Assembly: GCA_937870805.1 (NCBI GenBank)
Contig: CALMZT010001303.1
Span: 1-11,870, forward strand
Direction: 5' to 3'
Length of the DNA: 11,870 nucleotides
DNA from: an uncultured Chloroflexota bacterium
GTDB taxonomy: Bacteria > Chloroflexota > Anaerolineae > Aggregatilineales > Phototrophicaceae
Below, in pieces: positions 6,053 through 11,870 of the stretch (its first letter is position 1; the number at the start of each line of letters is the position of its first letter). The notes below the pieces were generated by a model that ran no database searches, was not told where the DNA came from, and saw nothing but the letters and a program-made list of their open reading frames with translations. The translations under genes and the position numbers were made by a program.

Positions 6053-6078
6053 AACAAGGGGGTTAACCCCCTTGTTTG
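6053..6078 (+). terminator. Strong palindromic terminator after clpC
   Basis: Arms AACAAGGGGG (6053-6062) and CCCCCTTGTT (6067-6076) are perfectly complementary around TTAA, 17 bp after the clpC stop codon. A T-rich but interrupted tail follows (TTTGATTCT). Being fully palindromic, it could act in both directions. Confidence 0.8.
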
Positions 6079-6157
6079 ATTCTCAAGCCTTTTCATATTA
6101 CAGTAGAGTCATTCCTCATAGGACTATTGCGCGGCAGATTCAACGTGAGGACGCCTC

Positions 6158-6820
6158 ATGTATCGGCTCGAAGTGATTGCAACAACGCTGCACGACGCCA
6201 TCGAAGCACAGGCAGGTGGCGCATCCAGCCTTGAGATCATCGAAAATTTATCCGTCGGCGGTTTGACGCCACGATTGAATCTCGTGCGTGCGATCCGTGA
6301 TACGGTCAACATTGATATGCACGTCATGGTGCGCCCACATGCCGCCGGTTTTGTTTACTCCCCCCAGGAAGCCGAAACCATTCTCAGGCAAACGGAAGAG
6401 ATGACCTCCATCGGCGTTACCAGCGTCGTCTTTGGTGCGTTGACGCGGGAAGGCGAAGTGAATTTGCGCCTCGTGCAGCAGGTGTCGCGCATCGCGGGAC
6501 GCTTGACGTTTCACCGTGCGCTGGACGAAACGAACGACCCCGAAACAGCGCTGCTTGCGCTCAGGGGCACGGCGGAGCGCGTCCTGTGTTCCGGCGGCGC
6601 TTATGCTATTTGGGACGGACGCCAGACGATGAGCAATTGGGTGCAAGCCTACAGCGGGAATTTCAGTTTTGTGTGCGCGGGCGGCATCACGCTGGAAAAT
6701 CTGCCGAGACTTGCACAGATCACGCAGGCACAGGAATATCACGTAGGTAGCGCCGCGCGCATGAATGGCGTTGTAGACCGTGAGCGCGTCAGCCGTTTAG
6801 TTCGTATCCTGAACTCTTGA
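6158..6820 (+). CDS. cutC: CutC family protein
   Basis: 220 residues forming a TIM-barrel-like CutC protein, slightly shorter than the usual 240-250. Landmarks are LEVIATTLHDAIEAQAGGA at the N-terminus, GGLTP (34-38), the VMVRP...GFVYS segment (56-68), VVFGALT (90-96), TFHRALDE (117-124), CSGG (144-147) and AGGIT (174-178). The Cys found after IEL in many CutC proteins is missing here (LEII). The family was linked to copper tolerance in E. coli, but its biochemical role is unsettled, so copper handling should not be assumed. Start ATG 6158 has GTGAGGA six bases upstream. The gene is followed after 45 bp by the TetR-type gene in the same direction, but that gene has its own promoter overlapping the cutC stop codon. 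Confidence 0.9.
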   Translation: MYRLEVIATTLHDAIEAQAGGASSLEIIENLSVGGLTPRLNLVRAIRDTVNIDMHVMVRPHAAGFVYSPQEAETILRQTEEMTSIGVTSVVFGALTREGEVNLRLVQQVSRIAGRLTFHRALDETNDPETALLALRGTAERVLCSGGAYAIWDGRQTMSNWVQAYSGNFSFVCAGGITLENLPRLAQITQAQEYHVGSAARMNGVVDRERVSRLVRILNS

Positions 6821-6844
6821 TTTATGTAGACCAGTCGCTATAAT
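6817..6844 (+). promoter_or_regulatory. Promoter of the TetR-type gene
   Basis: TTGATT (6817-6822) and a perfect TATAAT (6839-6844) are 16 bp apart and precede the start codon at 6866. The -35 overlaps the cutC stop codon. The operator-like sequence fills the spacer and -10, a layout typical of autorepression. Confidence 0.7.
6822..6844 (+). promoter_or_regulatory. Operator-like site 1 (LmrA/YxaF-box type)
   Basis: On the minus strand this reads ATTATAGCGACTGGTCTA followed by CATAA. The same 23 bases occur in front of the SDR gene (7497-7519) with only two substitutions, and nowhere else that I noticed. As I recall it, the Bacillus LmrA/YxaF box has an ATTATA half followed by YGGTCTA, which fits both the sequence and the repressor encoded next to it. 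Direct evidence is the shared sequence; binding is inferred. Confidence 0.65.
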
Positions 6845-6865
6845 TCATGATTGAGGGAGGAATAG

Positions 6866-7426
6866 ATGGCGGCAGCGCGCGACCAGATCATTGAAGTGAT
6901 GTGTACGCTGCTTGAAACCCAGGGTTATCACGCAACAGGTCTGAACCAGATCATCAAGGAGAGTGGGACGCCCAAAGGCTCACTCTACTACTATTTCCCG
7001 AATGGTAAGGAAGAACTCGCCGCCGAAGCAATCGAGCATGTAAGCAAACTCGTCGCCGAGCGCATTCGCCTGAATCTATCCACCAGTGACGACGTGAGCG
7101 AAGCGGTATCGACCTTCATCGAGAAAATTGCGGATGGCGTCGAGGCATCGGGAGCAAAAGCAGGCGGTCCGCTGATGATCGTGGCGATGGAAACCGCAAC
7201 CACGAACGAATTGTTGAATCTCGCTTGCCGTGAAGCGTATGGGCTGCTGCAATCTGCATTTGAGCATAAACTGCTGGCAAGTGGTATACAGCAAATGCGC
7301 GCGCAGCAGTTAGCGGTGTTCATCCTTTCATGTGTCGAAGGCGCGATCATCCTGAGCCGCACGCAGCACAGCGGCGAGCCTTTGCGCATCGTCGCCCAGG
7401 AGCTTAAGCAGCTTTTGGCAGACTGA
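6866..7426 (+). CDS. TetR/AcrR-family repressor, LmrA/YxaF type
   Basis: 186 residues, start ATG 6866 with GGGAGGA six bases upstream. The N-terminal DNA-binding domain (about 1-55) shows the subfamily signature: GYHATGLNQIIKESG (20-34) then PKGSLYYYFPNGKEELAAEAI (36-56), containing the helix-turn-helix recognition helix. The C-terminal all-helical domain (about 60-186) includes AGGPLMIVAMETA and a conserved helix FILSCVEGAIILSRTQ, as in LmrA/YxaF-like regulators. Such repressors release DNA when a small hydrophobic ligand binds; in Bacillus, relatives respond to flavonoids or drugs. The ligand here is unknown. It probably represses its own promoter and the downstream SDR gene through the two matching sites. 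Confidence 0.9.
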   Translation: MAAARDQIIEVMCTLLETQGYHATGLNQIIKESGTPKGSLYYYFPNGKEELAAEAIEHVSKLVAERIRLNLSTSDDVSEAVSTFIEKIADGVEASGAKAGGPLMIVAMETATTNELLNLACREAYGLLQSAFEHKLLASGIQQMRAQQLAVFILSCVEGAIILSRTQHSGEPLRIVAQELKQLLAD

Positions 7427-7496
7427 GCTGCTGATAATGCACATAAAAGGAACTGAACCGTTTGTGCGTGTAAATCAATAAATTTTTTTTGAGTCG

Positions 7497-7519
7497 ATTA
7501 TAGCAACCGGTCTACATAA
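7497..7519 (+). promoter_or_regulatory. Operator-like site 2 in front of the SDR gene
   Basis: ATTATAGCAACCGGTCTA followed by CATAA matches site 1 (in opposite orientation) at 21 of 23 positions. It ends 13 bases before the SDR start codon. A T-rich TTGAGT (7489-7494) just upstream and TACATA or CATAAT (7513-7520) inside the site could be promoter elements, though their spacing is not ideal. Binding of the TetR-type protein here would block the SDR promoter. Confidence 0.65.
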
Positions 7520-7532
7520 TCAGGAGTAACGA

Positions 7533-8162
7533 ATGAAAATCACAGTATTTGGCGCATCGTCTCCCAGTGGGCGTGTGCTCGTCGAAAAAGCGCTGGAACA
7601 AGGTCACGAATTGACAGCCTTTGTACGTGATCGTTCCAAATTGGCGCTGCCCCATGCGCGGCTGAACATCATTGAAGGCGATGCATTGAACGCTGCACAG
7701 GTAGATGCAGCAGTACAGGGCAGCGAAGCCGTCATCAGCTTTTTAGGACCAAAGCGTGGCGCTCCCAAAAACATGACCACGCAAGCGACGCAAAACATTC
7801 TCAATGCGCTGACTAAACATGGCGTCCGGCGGCTGGTCATTACCTCAGTTGGGGGTATTGCGGTGCCGGGAGAACAACGCAGCGGCGTAGCAAAAGTGGT
7901 TGACGCACTGATCAAACTGCTTGCCAGAGATGTATATCTGGATCGAGAGCAGCAGTTAGCGCTTTTATTCAACAGCCCGCTGGATTGGGTGGCGGTGCGC
8001 CTGCCGCGCCTCACCGATGAACCCGCCACTGGCAGCTATCAGGTGGGCAATCTCAAGGTGGGTCCCAGCCTGAAGATTTCACGCGCTGATCTGGCGGATT
8101 TTATGCTGAAGCAGTTAACGGATAACACGTATTTGCGGCAAGCGCCGATCATCAGCAATTAA
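7533..8162 (+). CDS. NAD(P)H-binding atypical SDR (NmrA/BVR-B-like)
   Basis: 209 residues, start ATG 7533 with AGGAG seven bases upstream. The N-terminal Rossmann fold carries MKITVFGASSPSG, a GxxxxxG variant of the dinucleotide loop (7-13), an Arg after the second strand (VRDRSKL, 31-37) that suggests NADP preference, and GDALN (49-53). ITSVGG (103-108) replaces the classical SDR active site, and no YxxxK catalytic pair is evident; ISRADLADFML (182-192) is typical of the NAD(P)H-binding PF13460 group. Members include flavin/biliverdin reductases, quinone-linked oxidoreductases and stress sensors, so substrate prediction is unsafe. The gene has its own operator site and is probably controlled by the TetR-type protein encoded upstream. 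Its TAA overlaps the converging MOSC gene's TAA by four bases. Confidence 0.88.
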   Translation: MKITVFGASSPSGRVLVEKALEQGHELTAFVRDRSKLALPHARLNIIEGDALNAAQVDAAVQGSEAVISFLGPKRGAPKNMTTQATQNILNALTKHGVRRLVITSVGGIAVPGEQRSGVAKVVDALIKLLARDVYLDREQQLALLFNSPLDWVAVRLPRLTDEPATGSYQVGNLKVGPSLKISRADLADFMLKQLTDNTYLRQAPIISN

Positions 8163-8761
8163 TCCATCACAAATACGCTATCGCCTGTCGCCACGTTCAC
8201 AGGCTCACGATCATTGATCGGCGAAATGTGGAAACCGCGTATCCCACCATCCAGAAATTGCAGCGTCGTTTTCAGTTCCACGCCGCGTAGAGGGTCGCCA
8301 TTAGTGGCGTTTTTGCCTGCCGCAAAGTGCGAAAATTCATAGCACGGTTCAGCGATTTTCAGCAGACGGAACGGATGTGTCGTCCCAGCAGCATTTTGAA
8401 TAGCGACGCCTTTCACCAGATCATCCCACACAAATGACTGATCGGTTTCGATGATGATATTTTCCCCTGCGATACCATCGGTGAGATGTGCGCCATATTT
8501 CTCGCGCATGATGGCATAGTGCGTGGTGAAGCCAATCGTGATCGGGTTATTGACATTGTTGCGCGTTTCGGGATGGCGGGCGTTGTGAATATCCACGATC
8601 TTTTCGGCGGCGGCTGTGACGCCAATCGCGCCTTCTGGAGACAGCAGCAGCCGTTCGACCACGAGGATGTGCGCGGGGTCATAATGACTGAGTGGGCGCT
8701 GACCGATTTTCAGTTTGCCCGTCTGGATTTGCAGCAGTTTAATTTTGCCAATTTCACGCAT
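8159..8761 (-). CDS. MOSC-domain-like protein
   Basis: 200 residues, start ATG 8761-8759 with AAGGGGA about eight bases upstream. The pattern fits the MOSC fold (C-terminal domain of molybdenum-cofactor sulfurases and YiiM-like proteins): TIGFTTHYAIMREKYG (75-90), then GIAGENIII (96-104), a KIAEPCYEFSHF segment with the family's conserved Cys (C140), and a closing TGDSVFV (192-198). The fold is expected to carry sulfur or metal-sulfur groups, or act as a molybdenum-enzyme accessory. No molybdenum-cofactor gene is near. The N-terminus QIQTGKLKIG resembles the first MOSC strand. The family assignment is by motif, so it is moderately sure; the exact substrate is unknown. Confidence 0.65.
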   Translation of the reverse strand: MREIGKIKLLQIQTGKLKIGQRPLSHYDPAHILVVERLLLSPEGAIGVTAAAEKIVDIHNARHPETRNNVNNPITIGFTTHYAIMREKYGAHLTDGIAGENIIIETDQSFVWDDLVKGVAIQNAAGTTHPFRLLKIAEPCYEFSHFAAGKNATNGDPLRGVELKTTLQFLDGGIRGFHISPINDREPVNVATGDSVFVMD

Positions 8762-9074
8762 GAAACATTCCCCTTCATTACACTTTACGCATCAGAATAG
8801 CAGAAGATCACACGCCATTCTAAGACCAGTGCGTCCCAATCGAATGCTTGAAAAAACTCAAATAAACCTATCTCTTCGACTTTTTTAGACTGCCAAGCCA
8901 TCACTTTTAAAGGCAAACTATTAAATGATTTGGGATAAAAATTTATCCCAACTTCCCTTCCATACAACCGTTTTTCCCAACCCCCCAACTTTTACGCTCA
9001 AAATTTTTGCCATTGAGACGCGGGAGAGTCGATAGGGGAGGGGGCATTTTTGCGTGGACGATTTACACCCGCCT
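8762..9074. other. Non-coding spacer upstream of the MOSC gene
   Basis: About 310 bp with no convincing gene. It is AT-rich at 8840-8960 and pyrimidine-rich on the plus strand at 8952-8997. It contains the palindrome at 8930-8951 and would include the MOSC promoter near 8775-8830. A TATTCT on the minus strand about 40 bp before the start codon is a possible -10. The 67-codon open frame at 8785-8988 has no ribosome-binding site or recognisable motif. Confidence 0.5.
8930..8951. promoter_or_regulatory. Perfect 22-bp palindrome
   Basis: TTGGGATAAA (8930-8939) and TTTATCCCAA (8942-8951) are perfectly complementary around AA. It lies about 170 bp before the MOSC start and about 125 bp after the alaX remnant's stop. 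It could be a regulator-binding site or, since the minus-strand side continues with an AT-rich tail, a weak terminator of the GH-GNAT transcript. Confidence 0.5.
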
Positions 9075-9209
9075 CTAAACTGCATCTGCCGTCAAGTAAA
9101 TTTCGATGCGTTCTTTGCCCTTGCCGATATTCTTGCGCTTTAACTCCATCGCGCCGACTTCGCCCGTTTTCCTGAGGTGTGTGCCGCCGCAGGATATTCG
9201 ACGCTTGGA
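9075..9209 (-). pseudogene. alaX: C-terminal remnant of an AlaX-type alanyl-tRNA editing protein
   Basis: The minus strand reads RISCGGTHLRKTGEVGAMEL, then KRKNIGKGKERIEIYL and a short tail to TAG at 9077-9075. CGGTH with the following T-GEVG and the KGKERIE end are diagnostic of the editing-domain C-terminus in AlaX and alanyl-tRNA synthetase, where the Cys and His bind zinc and the domain hydrolyses mischarged Ser- or Gly-tRNA(Ala). Only about 40 codons remain. The more than 100 residues that should precede them, including the HxxxH zinc motif, are absent. Reading upstream, similarity ends about five residues before CGGTH, at the heptamer repeat, and the frame meets a stop at 9227-9225. There is no start codon or ribosome-binding site. 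It reads as a 5'-deleted gene left downstream of the GNAT gene. Confidence 0.75.
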
Positions 9210-9213
9210 ATTT

Positions 9214-9241
9214 ACTGATAACTGTCAACTGAAAACTTTTA
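9214..9241. repeat. Degenerate ACTGNNA heptamer array
   Basis: Four head-to-tail units on the plus strand: ACTGATA (9214-9220), ACTGTCA (9221-9227), ACTGAAA (9228-9234) and ACTTTTA (9235-9241). The last unit overlaps the GNAT stop codon, and the other end abuts the truncated alaX. Short ACTGATA-type heptamers are, from memory, common intergenic repeats in cyanobacteria and some other phyla. Its position marks a rearrangement junction. Confidence 0.55.
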
Positions 9242-9997
9242 GCTCTTGACGCGATACCAGTAGTGATAGGTTTCTTTAAAGCCGAGCTTATTATACATCC
9301 ACACGGCAGGCTGATTCTCCGCCACGACTTGCAGATAAGCCTGCTGTGCGCCGTTATCGCGCGCCCACGCCAGCAGATGTGATACCAGGCGCGTCGAATA
9401 GCCTTTGCGACGGTGTTCAACATCAGTCACGATATCAAACAATCCGACGATGCCGCGCTCTAACACTGCCATTCCAGTGGCGACGGCTTGCCCATCCTGT
9501 ACAAACGTGGCAAAGCAGGTGCGCGGTTGAATATGCGCGAGGATCTGCTTCAGCGTCGAAGCAGCATCAGTGTGCAGTCCGTTCAACTGCGCGAAGGCTT
9601 GAAACCACGTATTCGTGAAGTGTGTATCGGCGGTGACATCGGCATCGCTGGCGAAGCTGCTGCCTGTCAGCGTCAGCATTTGCACGATGGTTCCCGCCTG
9701 CCATTGATAGCCGAGTTTATCCAGTTCAGCGTCGAGAGTCGCTGGCTGTGCCGCGTCAGTCAGCTTAAACACGACGTTCAACCCCTGCGCGCGATAGACT
9801 TCTTCGCAGTAAGCGACTTTTTCATCCAGTGGCAGTGTGCCCGCATACAGCGGGTTCACCGAATTAGCGCGCCGCGTGTAACCGTGGGCGAAACGCAGCA
9901 GCCAACCATCATAGGTGAGCGTTTGCAGCGCAGGCAGCGCATTCAACGAACGTTCTTCGATATGCCGAATCATCTCGGCGGATTGCGGGTCAACCAT
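9239..9997 (-). CDS. GNAT-family N-acetyltransferase
   Basis: 252 residues from the ATG at 9997-9995, chosen because GGAAG lies eight bases upstream and because it gives the usual start-stop overlap with the glycosidase gene. A start further upstream would add a Trp/Arg-rich segment that looks like read-through of the other frame. The N-terminal half (1-105; LTYDGWLLRFAHGYTRRANSV) resembles the N-terminal domain found in double-GNAT proteins. The C-terminal GNAT domain (about 125-252) shows the acetyl-CoA loop HRRKGYSTRLVSHLLAWA (195-212; R/QxxGxx pattern) and the LQVVAENQPAVWMYNKLGF segment (222-240). It transfers acetyl from acetyl-CoA to an amine; the acceptor cannot be inferred. It is probably translationally coupled to the upstream glycosidase. 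The stop codon lies in a heptamer repeat, but the C-terminus (YWYRVKS) looks complete. Confidence 0.9.
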   Translation of the reverse strand: MVDPQSAEMIRHIEERSLNALPALQTLTYDGWLLRFAHGYTRRANSVNPLYAGTLPLDEKVAYCEEVYRAQGLNVVFKLTDAAQPATLDAELDKLGYQWQAGTIVQMLTLTGSSFASDADVTADTHFTNTWFQAFAQLNGLHTDAASTLKQILAHIQPRTCFATFVQDGQAVATGMAVLERGIVGLFDIVTDVEHRRKGYSTRLVSHLLAWARDNGAQQAYLQVVAENQPAVWMYNKLGFKETYHYWYRVKS

Positions 9998-11870
9998 GAC
10001 GCACTTCCACCACCAGCGTATGCAGCGTATCACTCGTCGTCTGCACACGCACCTCGCGCCCGCGCGTCGTCTCCCACACGCGATACACAGCCCCTACACC
10101 GTCTAATGTCACCGACACAATGTTCACATCAGCAGGCAGCGTGTAACCTAACGTCATCTGCCAGCCTGCCGCAGCATCTACCGTTATGGTGTAGCGTTTG
10201 CCATCGCGTGCCGCTGTAACCGCGATCACGTCATCGCCCACACGCAAATTGTTCACCGCCAGTGTATCCCAATCCGGCGGAAGCTGCGGCACGATGTACA
10301 AACGATTCCGCGACGCATCAGGATTGATGCCCAACATATGATGAATCACTGGATACTGCACGCCATATGACGACCACGCTTGCATAAACATCAGCCGTTC
10401 GCGGAAGTCGGCAAACGGGTTGTAGTCAGGACTAGGCAGCACTTCGGGCAGCGCGCCCGGCATCTCCAGATCGAGGCTTGCAGCAATCGCGCGCATGTAA
10501 TACAGCGCTTGTGTATCACCCAACCGTCCGTAGTTGGCTTCCGCTACCGCCATCACCGAATTCGGCAGCGTCCATACGCGCGGCTCTCCTCTGCCATCGG
10601 GTCCGCCGCCTTCGCCCGTGTGATACAAGCCATTCTCGCCCGTAAACGTTGGTGACTCCATACGATCCAGTACCGCGTTGGCGTTCACCAGCGGGGCGAT
10701 GCCCATTTCCAGCGGCACAGCGTTAATCCAGTGAAGCTGCTGCACCTGCGTACTCGGCATGGCACAGCTATCCAGCGAATCGGCATACAGGTTTTCGTCG
10801 GGCATCCACCACGATGAATAAAACGTGCGCTCCAACACATAGGCATTTTGCTGCGCCCAGTGCGATGTCTGGCTGTCACCCTTGCTTTCCGCCATGCGCG
10901 CCAGGCTGTTGAGTGCCCGCCACGTATACGTCGCTACATCCAGCGTTTGCCCCGCCATGCCCTCACGTTCGACCATGCCGCGCCCTGAGGGACAGGTGTC
11001 GCCGTCGGGGTCGAGCGTGGACATTACGTAGCGCAGCCCATCGCGCACGAAATCATACATCTCATCGCGGAAAGCATCATCGCCCGACCAGCGCCACATA
11101 AGTTCAACCGCAATCGTAAACTGTGACGTTTCGTTGGTGTTGCCCGCCGCGTCGTTGTTGCCATAATACACTGCGCCGTCGTTGGTCATCTCGTGGATTA
11201 CCTTGCCCGTTGCGCCGTTCACCACGCGCGACACGTCACGGATTGCCCGCAGATGCGACACTGCCGTGTCCCACTGTCCCGAAACGATCAGCGCATACAC
11301 GGTATACGCGCCATCTGTGCCAAAAAACTCGTAGTAATCGGGGAAGCCCGCCGCCACACCTGTCAGCGTGTCAAACGTCGTCAGCGGCGCAGGATAGGCG
11401 CTGCCTTCTGCGGTATCACGTACCTGCACATCGGTCACGGTCATGCGCAAATCCGCGAGATTGAGCTTGCCCCAGTCGAAGGCTTCTTGCAGCGCCAGAT
11501 CAGGGATTGATACTTGCGTGCGGCTCAAGAGTTCGCGCCGTGCGTCGATTTTGGCTTGCAGCAGCGCCTCAGGATCTTGCTGTGCGGTCCATAATGCTGC
11601 ATAAGCGGCATTTTCGGAGACATGCGACCCCGCGATGATTGCCCACAAAGTGACCTCAGCCTTTGCGCGAATTTCCACGTCAGCGCGCAAGCGTCCGCCT
11701 GCGCCATTGCCGAATTCGGAATGCGCTTTTTGCGCGCCGCGCACCTGAGTCCCCCAGAAGTCACCATCCAATGCCACATGCACGTCATCTGCCAACAATG
11801 TCACCAGCGCGACCCATGAACGCCCCGGTTTGCGGAACACCAACACGCCGTTTTCAGCGCTGGCTTCGTC
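9990..11870 (-). CDS. Six-hairpin glycosidase, glycogen-debranching-like (5' end outside window)
   Basis: At least 626 residues. The frame stays open to the right edge (DEASAENG before the GTG at 11846), so the N-terminus is missing. Residues about 1-110 are the end of a beta-rich N-terminal domain. Residues about 110-510 look like an (alpha/alpha)6 barrel: FGTDGAYTVYALIVSG, VIHEMTNDGAVYY, SGRGMVEREGMAG, and LPEVLPSPDYN followed by FMQAWSSYGV, close to the QAWS motif of glycogen-debranching and related GH families. The C-terminal 110 residues form a beta domain (RLYIVPQLPPDW, then short strands). The Glu residues in VEREG and PEV are catalytic candidates. It likely hydrolyses alpha-linked glycans or a plant/host oligosaccharide. 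No signal peptide can be judged without the N-terminus. The TGA overlaps the GNAT ATG by eight bases, implying a common mRNA. Confidence 0.8.
   Translation of the reverse strand, partial: DEASAENGVLVFRKPGRSWVALVTLLADDVHVALDGDFWGTQVRGAQKAHSEFGNGAGGRLRADVEIRAKAEVTLWAIIAGSHVSENAAYAALWTAQQDPEALLQAKIDARRELLSRTQVSIPDLALQEAFDWGKLNLADLRMTVTDVQVRDTAEGSAYPAPLTTFDTLTGVAAGFPDYYEFFGTDGAYTVYALIVSGQWDTAVSHLRAIRDVSRVVNGATGKVIHEMTNDGAVYYGNNDAAGNTNETSQFTIAVELMWRWSGDDAFRDEMYDFVRDGLRYVMSTLDPDGDTCPSGRGMVEREGMAGQTLDVATYTWRALNSLARMAESKGDSQTSHWAQQNAYVLERTFYSSWWMPDENLYADSLDSCAMPSTQVQQLHWINAVPLEMGIAPLVNANAVLDRMESPTFTGENGLYHTGEGGGPDGRGEPRVWTLPNSVMAVAEANYGRLGDTQALYYMRAIAASLDLEMPGALPEVLPSPDYNPFADFRERLMFMQAWSSYGVQYPVIHHMLGINPDASRNRLYIVPQLPPDWDTLAVNNLRVGDDVIAVTAARDGKRYTITVDAAAGWQMTLGYTLPADVNIVSVTLDGVGAVYRVWETTRGREVRVQTTSDTLHTLVVEVRHG

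Noticed and set aside
7407..7432. Terminator after the TetR-type gene (AGCAGCT/AGCTGCT stem)
   Set aside because: The stem overlaps the end of the coding region and is followed by GATAATG, not a T run; the T8 run at 7483-7490 is too far away to pair with it.
8785..8988. 67-codon open frame on the minus strand
   Set aside because: No ribosome-binding site, no family resemblance, and it spans the palindrome and a pyrimidine-rich tract.
8998..9423. 141-codon open frame on the minus strand
   Set aside because: It overlaps the GNAT C-terminus and the alaX remnant in the wrong frame for both; the CGGTH sequence is only seen in the other frame.

Overview
The window looks like chromosomal DNA of a free-living bacterium, most likely Chloroflexota (Anaerolineae-like). 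The reasons are the flavour of the ClpC, CutC and glycosidase genes, the moderate-to-high GC of the housekeeping genes, and intergenic repeat types (short hairpins ending in CCCCTAC, a GGACTTACGC terminal-repeat family, ACTGNNA heptamers) that I associate from memory with that phylum and with cyanobacteria. No rRNA, tRNA or CRISPR array is visible.

Layout. 1-1075: two minus-strand genes, the N-terminal 71 residues of an aldo/keto reductase (the gene runs off the left edge) and a small TPR protein. The 384-bp gap between them holds a structured stretch ending in a plus-strand intrinsic terminator (possible small RNA) and a composite hairpin. 1076-3512: an AT-richer accessory patch. It carries three direct-orientation copies of a 72-84 bp MITE-like element, a 135-bp nested inverted repeat, an unrecognised 105-residue protein (minus strand) and a divergently transcribed HNH endonuclease with three tandem zinc-ribbon repeats (plus strand). 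3513-6035: a complete ClpC-type AAA+ unfoldase followed by a strong palindromic terminator. 6158-8162: a plus-strand run of cutC, a TetR/LmrA-YxaF-type repressor and an NAD(P)H-binding atypical SDR. The same 23-bp operator-like sequence lies in the repressor's promoter and in front of the SDR gene, so these two probably form a small regulon. 8159-11870: minus-strand genes. A six-hairpin glycosidase (5' end outside the window) overlaps a GNAT acetyltransferase by 8 bp. Behind it lie a heptamer repeat, the C-terminal remnant of an AlaX-type tRNA-editing protein, a 22-bp palindrome and a MOSC-domain protein. The MOSC and SDR genes converge and share the bases of their stop codons.

The housekeeping genes do not form one pathway. 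The parts that most deserve a second look are the repeat-rich HNH/unknown-protein patch, the nested inverted repeat at 1379-1513, the candidate RNA at 310-433, the two-site operator pair, and the truncated alaX. I found no complete, clearly recognisable new defence or mobile system; the accessory patch is the best candidate.
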